Source of the DNA: Actinomycetota bacterium
GTDB lineage: Bacteria > Armatimonadota > SYMT01
DNA: 33,574 nucleotides
Assembly: GCA_005805375.1 (NCBI GenBank)
Contig: SYMT01000199.1
Coordinates: 1 to 33,574, forward strand
Direction of reading: 5' to 3'
Of this stretch, positions 16,357 to 23,985 are shown piece after piece; the stretch's first letter is position 1; every line of letters starts with the position of its first letter. The translations under genes were made by a program, and so were the position numbers. Below the pieces are notes generated by a model that worked only from the letters and a program-made list of their open reading frames with translations, had not been told where the DNA came from and ran no database searches.

Positions 16357-17436
16357 CTAATCGCTGTCCAAGAGTGCGAGTGCCCGGGTGACGTTTCTCT
16401 CCGCTGCTTCCCGCAGGTGGGCTGCCCGGGCCTGCCGGTCCTTCCACCGCGTGTCTTCTTCGGCCAGCGCAGCATCAATGCCGGCGCGAAGTGCTGTGAT
16501 ATCCAGACGATCGGGTGTGCCGATGGGACGCACCCTCAATCGTCCCAGGAGGGCATCTACCTTGGGGTCGTAGCTGATCCCCAGGAGGCGCGCGCCGCGC
16601 GCCGCGCCGAAGATCAACGCGTGGAGGCGCATGCCGACCACCACATCCGTCCACCCGGCGAGCGCCATCCATTCGGCCGGATCCAGTGCCTCTTCCTGGA
16701 CCTGCGCGCCGGGAGTGAGCGCCACCCACCGACGGCAGAGTTCGAGATCCTGGTCAGGAAACAGCGGCCACGCCTGAACGTTCAAGATCCCGCGGTACGG
16801 GGCAAACGCCTCCGCGAGTGGTTCCAGGATGTTCTCGACACCGGGCCAGGGGCGCAGCGATACGGCCGCAACGGGCCGTTCCAGCGCCAGCCGGTGTACC
16901 CGATCGGTAACCTTCGGATCGAGCGCGAACACGGGATCGGCGGTGACCTCGACATTCGGAACTCCCGCCCCATCCACGCCGAGGGACCGCAAAAGGTCCG
17001 CGGACTCGGCATCCCGGACAGTGATCGCGTCCACGCGGCGCAGGACGCGCCCCGTCATCCGTCGCGTGGCGTCCCGGTGCAGAGGTCCGATCCCCTGGGC
17101 GTAGACCATCGTCTTCTTGCCAAGTCGGCGCGCCAGGACCAGCAGGCCCAGATAGTAACACAGCGACTGAAAGCTGGTAGTATCTTGCAGGAGGCTCCCT
17201 CCGCCGCTGAGGAACAGGTCACACCGCCGGATCGCTCCGACGACCGCGGCGGGATCCATTCGCGGCGTCGCGTCCACACCCAGCGCTGTCTTCGTTGCTG
17301 CAACGTTTGCAGACAGTACTTCGATGCGGACCTCCGGGCGGAGGCGTCGGAAAAGGTGCACCGATGCAGCCAGCACGGCCTCGTCCCCGGCATTTCCAAG
17401 TCCGTAGTAGCCGGAAAAGAGAATTCGTGTCCTCAT
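16357..17436 (-). CDS. csaB: polysaccharide pyruvyl transferase CsaB
   Basis: A 359-residue enzyme that adds ketal-linked pyruvate to secondary cell-wall polymer, creating the ligand for SLH-domain S-layer proteins. It starts with RILFSGYYGLGNAGDEAVL (GxGNxGDE, the typical CsaB opening), has LFLSGGGSLLQD, MVYAQGIGPL, ITVRDAESADLLRSLGV and TADPVFAL in the expected order, and VGMRLHALIFGA plus ISYDPKV near the C-terminus. ATG at 17436 overlaps the stop of the DUF5693 gene as ATGA, showing translational coupling. Its presence suggests that this organism has SLH-anchored surface proteins, although none is in the window. Confidence 0.93.
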   Translation of the reverse strand: MRTRILFSGYYGLGNAGDEAVLAASVHLFRRLRPEVRIEVLSANVAATKTALGVDATPRMDPAAVVGAIRRCDLFLSGGGSLLQDTTSFQSLCYYLGLLVLARRLGKKTMVYAQGIGPLHRDATRRMTGRVLRRVDAITVRDAESADLLRSLGVDGAGVPNVEVTADPVFALDPKVTDRVHRLALERPVAAVSLRPWPGVENILEPLAEAFAPYRGILNVQAWPLFPDQDLELCRRWVALTPGAQVQEEALDPAEWMALAGWTDVVVGMRLHALIFGAARGARLLGISYDPKVDALLGRLRVRPIGTPDRLDITALRAGIDAALAEEDTRWKDRQARAAHLREAAERNVTRALALLDSD

Positions 17437-19427
17437 GGAATGATGCGACGGCGATTGCGTCTCGGGCGCGCAAGCAGTGCCCACAGTGCCCACACCGCCC
17501 CGCCGACGAGGATGCCGGTCCAAAGCCCGTTGAAGGTGCGGATGACGGTCAGTTTGAGGGGTGAGTGGAGGTGGCAGAATGAGTTGAGCAGTCCCACCTG
17601 ACCAACTGCGCCCAATACCAGCAGCAGGAGTGCCCACGTGCGGGCACGCGGCACAGCGGCAAGTACGAGCGCCATGAAGAGCGCCGGATGGCCCAGCAGG
17701 AACTCCTTGGTGCGCGGCCGTACATAGAGCACCCGGTCGAGCAGCGATCGGAAACGCAACTCCCACTCCGAGACGCCGATCCCCGCATCGTTCCCCGAGC
17801 GCAGCACGAGCAAGAGCAAGACCGCCCCCGCTGCGCCCACAACCATGACGTGCCAGACAAGGAATGGCTGCAGCAGAAAGCGGCGCACGCGCTCGTAGAT
17901 GGCCTCCCATTCGGTAGCGAGATTCTCATACGCGCAACTGGGCCCAAGCGCGTAGTAGGCAGCCGTCAGGAGGATCGGTACTGTCGTCGCCAACTTCACC
18001 CCCGAAAAGGAGCGCGTCTTGACCAGGAAAGGGAGCTCCGAAAGGATCGCGGCGACGAGCACTGCGCCAATGGCAGTCACCGCGGTGCGAGCCAGGAACT
18101 CCATCAGCACTGCGGGGATCCCGATGGCGCCCGCGCGGGGGGCCGCGGGGTGGTGATTCTCGTACGCGCCGAGCGGGAGCGGCATCGCGACCAGCGCCAG
18201 CGTCGGAAACACGATCGCGGCGAGGAGCGCCAGCACCTGCGTGGCCAGCGTCGCTCCGGTCGCCGCCAGCGCACCGCACCCCAGCGCCAGGACCACTCCC
18301 AGCCACGCCTGAACGCTGTTCCCCAGCGGAAGTGTCAGCGCCAGGAGCACCGCCACGGACCCCGCCACCCCGAACGCCAGGAAGATACCCGCAGCGCGCC
18401 CGGCGCGGGCGTCATTCCAGACGCGCCCGAACGGCGCCGGGGACGCCAGCCCGAACCCCGCTCGGGCCACCTCGCGGGCGAGTTCGTGGACGTATGCGAC
18501 ACATTCACCGCGCGGGTCGGGCATCGCGCCGCCCGGCAGCCGCACGTACAGCAAGCGCATGTTTCGTTCCTCGGCGGCCCGTACGTAGCGCTCAATCGCT
18601 TCGACCGGCTTCATCCGCGCCATTTCGGCCGAGGAAATCGAGTGTACCCGAATCAGGCGATCCACCAACGCGGCCGCAAGGGTTTCGTCTCCGCGCTGTT
18701 TGCCGAACTCGATGCTGCCGAACAGCAGGTCCTGCTCCCGAAACGCCGCTGCCACCAGCGACTGCAAGCCCCGATATCCGAGGACCTCGTCGCCGGAAAA
18801 GATCACCACTCGCGAGCCCGCGGCACGTGCCTGGCGAAGGGAGGATATTGCCAGCGCTGCCGTCAGCCCGAGCGAGTTGGAGACGCGGACGACGGGCTCG
18901 AGGCCGGCTATGGCTGCATCGCGCAGGGCGTCCGGGGCCAGCCCGAGCGAGAACCCACGATAGTCGTCCCAGCGTCCCGGGAGGTACAGGCGCTTGCCGT
19001 TCGCGCGCAGGATGGAGAGGCAGTCATCCGTGGGGCGGGTGGAACTCGCACTCGCTACATGCCGCCCCACTGCGTCGGCCGCTCGTCCTGCCGTCACCGG
19101 ATCAGCGAAACGCAGCCGTGCCTCCCGGTTCCCGCCGGTCACTTGCAGGCGGACCTGAAGTTCCCCCGACTGTTCGACGTCCCCCAGAGTCTGCTCAGAA
19201 ATGGCCACACCCGTAGCTCCGGCCCGGCGAAACTCGAGCAGCAAATCGGCAGCGGTAGTTCCTGTAGCGACGGCGAGGGCGCGCACCTGCGGGTAGTCCA
19301 GCACCAGCGCTACGCGACGTGCAGCCCCCTCGGTCGTCCTCCGCAGCCAGAGCGTGACCAACGCCGCCAGCAGGCCGACGACCAGGAGGCCGAGCAGGAG
19401 AGGATGTAAGCGCCGCAGTACCGCCAC
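17433..19427 (-). CDS. DUF5693 family membrane protein
   Basis: A 664-residue membrane protein: one N-terminal helix (about 9-28), a soluble region of about 310 residues facing outside, then many hydrophobic helices from about 345 to 640. The soluble part contains RRVALVLDYPQVRALAV and repeated strand-helix units (VVRVSNSLGLTAA, SRVVIFSGDEVLGY), suggesting a TIM-barrel-like fold. It matches my recollection of DUF5693, typically encoded beside csaB in Firmicutes; its role is unknown but presumably in secondary cell-wall polymer export or modification. GTG at 19427 is supported by AGGGGAG six bases upstream. It follows the rhomboid gene by 12 bases and overlaps csaB by four. Confidence 0.82.
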   Translation of the reverse strand: MAVLRRLHPLLLGLLVVGLLAALVTLWLRRTTEGAARRVALVLDYPQVRALAVATGTTAADLLLEFRRAGATGVAISEQTLGDVEQSGELQVRLQVTGGNREARLRFADPVTAGRAADAVGRHVASASSTRPTDDCLSILRANGKRLYLPGRWDDYRGFSLGLAPDALRDAAIAGLEPVVRVSNSLGLTAALAISSLRQARAAGSRVVIFSGDEVLGYRGLQSLVAAAFREQDLLFGSIEFGKQRGDETLAAALVDRLIRVHSISSAEMARMKPVEAIERYVRAAEERNMRLLYVRLPGGAMPDPRGECVAYVHELAREVARAGFGLASPAPFGRVWNDARAGRAAGIFLAFGVAGSVAVLLALTLPLGNSVQAWLGVVLALGCGALAATGATLATQVLALLAAIVFPTLALVAMPLPLGAYENHHPAAPRAGAIGIPAVLMEFLARTAVTAIGAVLVAAILSELPFLVKTRSFSGVKLATTVPILLTAAYYALGPSCAYENLATEWEAIYERVRRFLLQPFLVWHVMVVGAAGAVLLLLVLRSGNDAGIGVSEWELRFRSLLDRVLYVRPRTKEFLLGHPALFMALVLAAVPRARTWALLLLVLGAVGQVGLLNSFCHLHSPLKLTVIRTFNGLWTGILVGGAVWALWALLARPRRNRRRIIP

Positions 19428-19439
19428 GTGGTTCTCCCC

Positions 19440-20180
19440 TCAGCGCCAGTCCGTGGAGTCCGGGCGGCGGGTGTGGCCGTGCGCCCGATGCGGATGGGGC
19501 CGCGTGAACAATCGGATGAGCACCCATCCCACAACGAAACCGCCCACGTGCGCGGCATAGGCCACTCCCCCACCCGGCGTACGCGGTCCCATCTGCACCA
19601 GGCTATTGAATACTTGCAGCAGGAACCAGAATCCCAACACCAGCACGGCCGGTAGCTCCACGGTGGTGATGATGAATATCGTGGTGAGGCACAGAATGCG
19701 GCTTCTCGGGAAGAGCACTAGATACGCGCCCATGACTCCCGCCAGAGCTCCGGACGCACCCACCATCGGGATCGCCGACGCCGGCCCGGCGAGCACCTGT
19801 GCGGCGGCGGCGCCGGCCCCGCACAACAGGTAGAACAGTAGAAACCGTGCACGCCCGAGGTGGTCCTCGACATTGTTCCCAAAAATCCAGAGGAACCACA
19901 TGTTGCTCAGAATGTGCAGGAAACTCCCGTGCATGAACATGGAGGTGACAACGGTGAGCCACGCCGGGTCCAGGTTACTGATCGCGACTCCCGTCAGGCG
20001 GCTGCCGTACAAACGGTCGGCGTGATGGACGAGTTCGGCGGGAATCAGTCCCCACGCGAATGCGGATACCGACAGGCCGACAGATAGCTGGAGGGCGAAC
20101 ACTCCCAGGTTGGCCACGATCAGACCGAGGGTGAGCACGGGAGTGGAGTGAGTGGGGTTTTCGTCACGCAGAGGCAGCAT
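19440..20180 (-). CDS. rhomboid family intramembrane serine protease
   Basis: A 246-residue, six-helix membrane protease that cuts transmembrane helices of client proteins. The catalytic serine is in [15 protein letters not shown] and the catalytic histidine in [11 protein letters not shown]. The conserved loop motif [27 protein letters not shown] precedes them. The product ends in a basic His/Arg tail in the cytoplasm. ATG at 20180 has AAGAGA just upstream. It is the first gene of the rhomboid-DUF5693-csaB unit; clients could be envelope proteins, but nothing in the sequence shows this. Confidence 0.93.
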   Translation of the reverse strand: MLPLRDENPTHSTPVLTLGLIVANLGVFALQLSVGLSVSAFAWGLIPAELVHHADRLYGSRLTGVAISNLDPAWLTVVTSMFMHGSFLHILSNMWFLWIFGNNVEDHLGRARFLLFYLLCGAGAAAAQVLAGPASAIPMVGASGALAGVMGAYLVLFPRSRILCLTTIFIITTVELPAVLVLGFWFLLQVFNSLVQMGPRTPGGGVAYAAHVGGFVVGWVLIRLFTRPHPHRAHGHTRRPDSTDWR

Positions 20181-20280
20181 TTATCTCTTAGCTTATCAGA
20201 ACAGCGGCGCCTTGCAGCGAAGCAAACCGCGGATGTCGCTCGCTGTTCGTGCGATGGTAGTTCTTTCTGGCCCTTTCTCT

Positions 20281-20286
20281 CATAAT
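20281..20286 (+). promoter_or_regulatory. weak -10-like box before the prepilin-like gene
   Basis: CATAAT, 70 bases before the start codon, in an unusually T-rich stretch of the divergent rhomboid/prepilin spacer. No good -35 element at the proper distance. Confidence 0.22.
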
Positions 20287-20355
20287 ACTCACGTTGGGTT
20301 GCGAACGCGACTGCTCCATCCGGACTGGTCGCGTTCCCCCCTGGGAGATCCACCT

Positions 20356-21150
20356 ATGCGACGGCGAGGCTTTACCCTCATCGAACTCCTCGTAGTGATC
20401 GCTATCATAGCGATACTTGCTGCCATCCTTTTCCCGGTCTTCGCCCAAGCTCGGGAGAAGGCGCGGCAGACCATGTGCCTGTCCAACTGCAAGCAGATCG
20501 GCTCGGCAGTTATGATGTACGTGCAGGACTACGACGAGACGTTCCTTTTCTCGGACAATTTCGGGATCATCATTCCCGGGTCGCCGGTGCAGGGCGGCTA
20601 CCAGTACTGGGGCGACGCGATTGCGCCGTATGTCAAGAACGGCGGGAGGTCCGACCACCCGACGCTTCAGGGCGGCACTGGGAACTACGGTCAGTACCAG
20701 CGGTGCCCCAGTTTCCGCTCGTGGACGGGTTACGCCTGGAACATCCTGCTCGGCTACTACCCGAACGGCCAGTTGGGCAGCACCCAGCCGGGGGTGGCCT
20801 ACCGGGACGGCGTGAAGCTTGCCGTGGTAAACCGGCCCGCAGATGTCATCTGTGTGCTCGACAACCAGCCGATGTATAGCTGGCTCCGGAACAACCTGGG
20901 CCGGACGGACGCTAACTCCCAGATCATTCATTACCGCTGGTTCCCCACCAGCGACGTTCGGACCTGCATGACCAACTACAACTGGCCGGAATCCCAGGCG
21001 CTGGCGGGCCCTCCGCGTGGGGGAGAGTTGGTTCCCTCGGGCCGCCACAACGGCGGCATCAACAGTGTCTACTGCGATGGCCACGCCAAGTGGATCCGGA
21101 CCGGTGACGAAATGTGCAAGCCGATTCGCGGGATCCCCGACCTGCCGTAA
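20356..21150 (+). CDS. prepilin-like protein with N-terminal methylation signal and H-x9-DG C-terminus
   Basis: A 264-residue type IV pilin-like (pseudopilin/DUF1559-type) protein. The signal [28 protein letters not shown] should be cut by prepilin peptidase after G5 and methylated on F6, with E10 conserved. The following [32 protein letters not shown] is characteristic of the large pilin-like families of Armatimonadota and Planctomycetota. The C-terminal region holds the H-x9-DG pattern ([12 protein letters not shown]). The core is rich in Tyr, Trp, Asn and Gly, so it is probably surface-exposed. ATG at 20356 has GGGAG eight bases upstream. Upstream in-frame codons do not look coding. Role unknown; adhesive or minor pilin is possible. 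Confidence 0.92.
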   Translation: MRRRGFTLIELLVVIAIIAILAAILFPVFAQAREKARQTMCLSNCKQIGSAVMMYVQDYDETFLFSDNFGIIIPGSPVQGGYQYWGDAIAPYVKNGGRSDHPTLQGGTGNYGQYQRCPSFRSWTGYAWNILLGYYPNGQLGSTQPGVAYRDGVKLAVVNRPADVICVLDNQPMYSWLRNNLGRTDANSQIIHYRWFPTSDVRTCMTNYNWPESQALAGPPRGGELVPSGRHNGGINSVYCDGHAKWIRTGDEMCKPIRGIPDLP

Positions 21151-21173
21151 CCGATCAATCCAGCGAAGTCAAG

Positions 21174-21203
21174 CGAGGGGCCGGCCTGCAGGCCGGCCCC
21201 TCG
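21174..21203. terminator. 30-base perfect palindrome between convergent genes
   Basis: A perfect inverted repeat of 30 bases (13-bp stem, TGCA tip, extendable by a G-U pair), centred at 21188/21189, in the 59 bases between the stops of the prepilin-like and DUF1080 genes. It is almost all G and C and has no T-run. It may be a bidirectional terminator or a dispersed intergenic repeat. Confidence 0.65.
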
Positions 21204-21209
21204 TGCCGT

Positions 21210-21965
21210 CTAGAGTTCCCGGACGGCAATGTTACGGAACTGCACGAGAGAGGGAGGCCCGGCCCACTGACCGTTGCGCTTCCCGCCGTGGTGTTGGAGG
21301 CCGAGCGGACCGGCCTCGGGCAGTTCCGGCAGTTCGGCATTCCGCAGCACGTTCTTCCCGTTCAGCACTACGGTGAGGCGGTTCCCCCGCACGGTGATCT
21401 CGAATGCATTCCACTCACCGATGTGGTTGTCGGCATTCACGCGGGGCGTCACACCGGCCCGCACGGCGGGGGGCATCTTCGCATCCATCCGATAGCCGTA
21501 TACTTCGCCCGACCCGATGGGCCAGCACCAGATATTCACCTGGGCCTTCTGGGAACCCCGCAGGAACACGCCGGAATCGGAGTCGGGCACCGCGATCACG
21601 ATTTCCTTCCCGTTCGCGTCCTTCTTGTGCGTCCCGTCCGGTCGGATGATCGGCACGCGCGGGTTGATGTACGGTGTTTCCTTCAGCCGCCACTCCACCC
21701 GAAGCGTGAAATCACGGTAGGACTTCTCGGTCCAGAGATTCTTGTCGCCGGGCGCCTCACTCCCGGCATCGTAGTCAATGACGCCATCGAGAACTTTCCA
21801 GTGGCCGTTGTCGCCTTCGGGCACTTTCCAGTGGGTGAAATCGCGCCCGTTGAACAGGGGCACAAATCCCGCGTTGCTCTCTTGAGCAACTGCGCGCGGG
21901 GCGCCCGCCCCGAGTACAGCCCCGGCGCCGGCCAGAGCAGAATGGAGAAGAACTCTGCGTTGCAT
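21210..21965 (-). CDS. DUF1080 (3-keto-disaccharide hydrolase-like) secreted protein
   Basis: A 251-residue exported protein with an N-terminal signal (QRRVLLHSALAGAGAVLGAGAPRAVA, double Arg so possibly Tat) and one concanavalin-like DUF1080 domain. Family landmarks are FVPLFNGRDFTHWKV near the start, WTEKSYRDFTLRVEWRL, DSDSGVFLRG, GEWNAFEITVRGNRLTVVLNGK and a final GPPSLVQFRNIAVREL. DUF1080 members hydrolyse 3-keto-glycosides in some bacteria. ATG at 21965 is preferred for signal shape; GTG at 21986 would add seven residues. It is convergent with the prepilin-like gene. A Tat-type Gfo/Idh/MocA oxidoreductase, the family that makes such keto-sugars, lies at 23986, which supports a shared pathway. 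Confidence 0.85.
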   Translation of the reverse strand: MQRRVLLHSALAGAGAVLGAGAPRAVAQESNAGFVPLFNGRDFTHWKVPEGDNGHWKVLDGVIDYDAGSEAPGDKNLWTEKSYRDFTLRVEWRLKETPYINPRVPIIRPDGTHKKDANGKEIVIAVPDSDSGVFLRGSQKAQVNIWCWPIGSGEVYGYRMDAKMPPAVRAGVTPRVNADNHIGEWNAFEITVRGNRLTVVLNGKNVLRNAELPELPEAGPLGLQHHGGKRNGQWAGPPSLVQFRNIAVREL

Positions 21966-22082
21966 AGTACCGGTGACGTTCGCCACGCCACGGCCCTACC
22001 CCTCTGTTTCAATCGCGCTGGATCGCCGCGGTCCAGCCCCTGATGCTCCTGTGGCCCTCGCGCACCGGAATGCGGAGCACGG

Positions 22083-22652
22083 CTACTCCTGACGGTTTTC
22101 GCGATATCGAGAAGCAACCGGGCCCGATTGGCCCTGATACTTGGAGCCCAGGTCGGGGTGCCCGTACGGACGTTCCGCCGGCGCGTCCATCCGCATGAAC
22201 GAAAACTGCGCGATCTTCATCCCCGGCCAGAGGCGGATCGGCAGCGGGGCGACGTTGCTCAGTTCCAGCGTGATCTGGCCATTCGTCCAGCCGGGGTCCA
22301 CAAAACCCGCGGTCGCGTGAATCAGCAGGCCCAGTCGCCCGAGTGACGACTTGCCTTCGATCCGCGCGACGATGTCATTGGGGAGGGTGAGGCGCTCCAA
22401 TGTGGTGCCCAGCACGAACTCACCAGGATGCAAAATGAACGCCTCACCCGGGGAGACGCTTACCTTCTCCATGAGCCGGTCGTTCGTCTGCCACGGATCA
22501 ATGGCCGACGTGGTGTGACGCCGAAACGCGAGGAACACGCGATCGAGCCGCACATCCACTGAGGCCGGCTGGATGAAACTCTCGTCCAGCGGGTCTATTA
22601 CGATCCGGCCTTCAGCCAGGCACTTGCGAATGGTCCCATCCGACAGAATCAC
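22083..22652 (-). CDS. dcd: dCTP deaminase
   Basis: A 189-residue trimeric enzyme converting dCTP to dUTP for thymidylate synthesis. Conserved features are [11 protein letters not shown] at the start, [52 protein letters not shown] (active-site Ser/Arg) and ITLELSN with the catalytic Glu. The C-terminus ends with KYQGQSGP, the nucleotide-closing tail. GTG at 22652 was chosen because it gives the standard N-terminus and GGAGG lies about eight bases upstream. The start overlaps the stop of a 30-codon upstream ORF as GTGA. A bifunctional deaminase-dUTPase is possible, since the two families are very similar. Confidence 0.93.
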   Translation of the reverse strand: MILSDGTIRKCLAEGRIVIDPLDESFIQPASVDVRLDRVFLAFRRHTTSAIDPWQTNDRLMEKVSVSPGEAFILHPGEFVLGTTLERLTLPNDIVARIEGKSSLGRLGLLIHATAGFVDPGWTNGQITLELSNVAPLPIRLWPGMKIAQFSFMRMDAPAERPYGHPDLGSKYQGQSGPVASRYRENRQE

Positions 22653-22741
22653 GCCGTGCCCTCCGCGACCTTGACGAGCGGATTCCGCCAAATCCACCTG
22701 CTTTCCAGCAGACGGCGCAGTGTTCCATCTGACAGAATCAT
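22649..22741 (-). CDS. 30-codon leader ORF, partial duplicate of the dcd start
   Basis: A short ORF of 30 codons with an excellent ribosome site (GGGAGG four to five bases before ATG at 22741). Its first 22 residues align without gaps to dcd residues 1-22: both begin with (M)ILSDGT and both have P-L at 21-22, with 12 of 22 identical. The last eight codons (VKVAEGTA) are unrelated to dcd. Its stop overlaps the dcd GTG as GTGA, and the two starts are 89 bases apart, so the copies are in different frames. This looks like a partial tandem duplication that now forms a coupled leader peptide; a nonfunctional remnant is the alternative. Confidence 0.5.
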   Translation of the reverse strand: MILSDGTLRRLLESRWIWRNPLVKVAEGTA

Positions 22742-22893
22742 AGTGCCTCCCTGGGCGTCCACCGTGCGGACGATCTCCCCCTACATGACGTCACGTCGGA
22801 CCAGCCAATGGGGAACGGCACACCATTTCTTCTCAAACCCATGCTACCCTCTGGACGTCACGACCGGCGCGATCCGCCTGAACATCACCCACC

Positions 22894-22917
22894 GGATGCG
22901 GACCGCGGTCCGCATCC
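22894..22917. promoter_or_regulatory. 24-base perfect palindrome upstream of apbE
   Basis: A perfect 24-base palindrome centred on GACCGCGGTC, extendable by a CCGG/CCGG pair with one bulged base. It lies 62 bases before the chosen apbE start, in the divergent dcd/apbE spacer. It could be an operator for a dimeric regulator or an RNA hairpin in the leader. A shorter palindrome, TGACGTCA, lies about 100 bases further upstream. Confidence 0.4.
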
Positions 22918-22978
22918 CGGCGCACCTCTGCCCGGGGCACCAGGTCCGCACTCGGAGCGGGATCACAGCAGATTTGTA

Positions 22979-23914
22979 GTGACGGCCGCACGAGAGGCCA
23001 TGGGCACCGAGTTCGAGGTGCTGCTGGTAGGGCCCGACCGCGGATTTCTGGAGGACGCCGCGGCGCAGGTGCTGGAAGAACCGGTCCGGCTGGAGGAACA
23101 GCTCAGCCACTACCGTCCCGACAGCGACATCTCGGACCTGAATCTGCGCGCCCCGCACGAATCGGTGCGGCTGGAACCGCTGTTGTATGACCTCCTGACG
23201 CGGGCGATGCGGCTCGCAGCAGCCAGCGAAGGGGCGTTCGATCCGGCGTGCGGCGCACTCATCCGGTGCTGGGGCTTCTTTCGCGGGCGGGGACGCCTGC
23301 CTGAGGCCGACGCGGTGCGCGAGGCGCTCCTGCACACGGGATGCGGGCTACTTACGCTCGATCCGGTCCACAGGTCCGTGCGCTTTGGGCGAGAAGGAGT
23401 CCAGGTGCACCTGGGAGCCGTCGGGAAGGGGTACGCGCTGGACTGCATGGCGGACCAACTGCGCGCGTTGGGCGTCCAGAGTGCACTCCTGCACGGTGGT
23501 ACGAGCAGTGTGTATGCGCTCGGCGGCCCGGCTGATGGTGAAAGCTGGGAGGTGGGCCTCTGCCACCCGGACGACCGGGAACGGCGCCTCGGGGTGGTGC
23601 AACTCCGGGACCGCGCACTCTCGACTTCCGGTGATTACGAGCAGTTCTTCGAGGTGGAGGGCCGGCGCTACAGCCACATTCTCGACCCGCGCACCGGCTA
23701 TCCCGCCGGCGGCGTGCGGAGCGCTACAGTCGTGGCCGCGAGCGCGGCAGACACGGACGCCCTCTCCACGGCAGCGTTCGTGCTGGGCGTTGAGGGCACG
23801 CGGCGCCTGCACACCCGGGCGCCCGGCTTCGCCGCAGTGCTGATTCCGGAGGCGCCGGGGGGAGGGTGCGACATCGCAGTACGGATCGGGGACATCGCGC
23901 TTGAGTTGGGGTAA
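22979..23914 (+). CDS. apbE: FAD:protein FMN transferase ApbE
   Basis: A 311-residue enzyme that attaches FMN to threonine or serine of target proteins. Family motifs are visible: AMGTEFEVLLVG near the start, LSHYRPDSDISDLN, GAFDPACGALIRCWGF, HLGAVGKGYALD, SALLHGGTSSVYALGG, LSTSGDYEQFFEVEGRRYSHILDPRTGYPAGG and TDALSTAAFVLG (Mg-binding Asp/Thr). No lipoprotein signal is found, unlike most ApbE, so a cytoplasmic form is likely. GTG at 22979 includes the first strand; ATG at 23000 starts directly at MGTEF and would lose it. The frame is open further upstream, but that part is Pro/His-rich and not family-like. No obvious flavinylated target (Rnf/Nqr, FMN-bind) is in the window. Confidence 0.92.
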   Translation: MTAAREAMGTEFEVLLVGPDRGFLEDAAAQVLEEPVRLEEQLSHYRPDSDISDLNLRAPHESVRLEPLLYDLLTRAMRLAAASEGAFDPACGALIRCWGFFRGRGRLPEADAVREALLHTGCGLLTLDPVHRSVRFGREGVQVHLGAVGKGYALDCMADQLRALGVQSALLHGGTSSVYALGGPADGESWEVGLCHPDDRERRLGVVQLRDRALSTSGDYEQFFEVEGRRYSHILDPRTGYPAGGVRSATVVAASAADTDALSTAAFVLGVEGTRRLHTRAPGFAAVLIPEAPGGGCDIAVRIGDIALELG

Positions 23915-23985
23915 AATCTCCAGGTATTCCGGCGAACGGATGCGCCGCAGGCGCGCGAGATCCGGCTGAGGGGAGAACAAATCGA

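Noticed and set aside
16249-17601. 450-codon plus frame opposite csaB
   Set aside because: No ribosome site or motifs; csaB on the other strand is unambiguous.
17688-19409. 573-codon plus-strand open frame opposite the DUF5693 gene
   Set aside because: Rich in Arg, Gln, His and Gly with no hydrophobic pattern; an antisense shadow of a membrane protein in GC-rich DNA.
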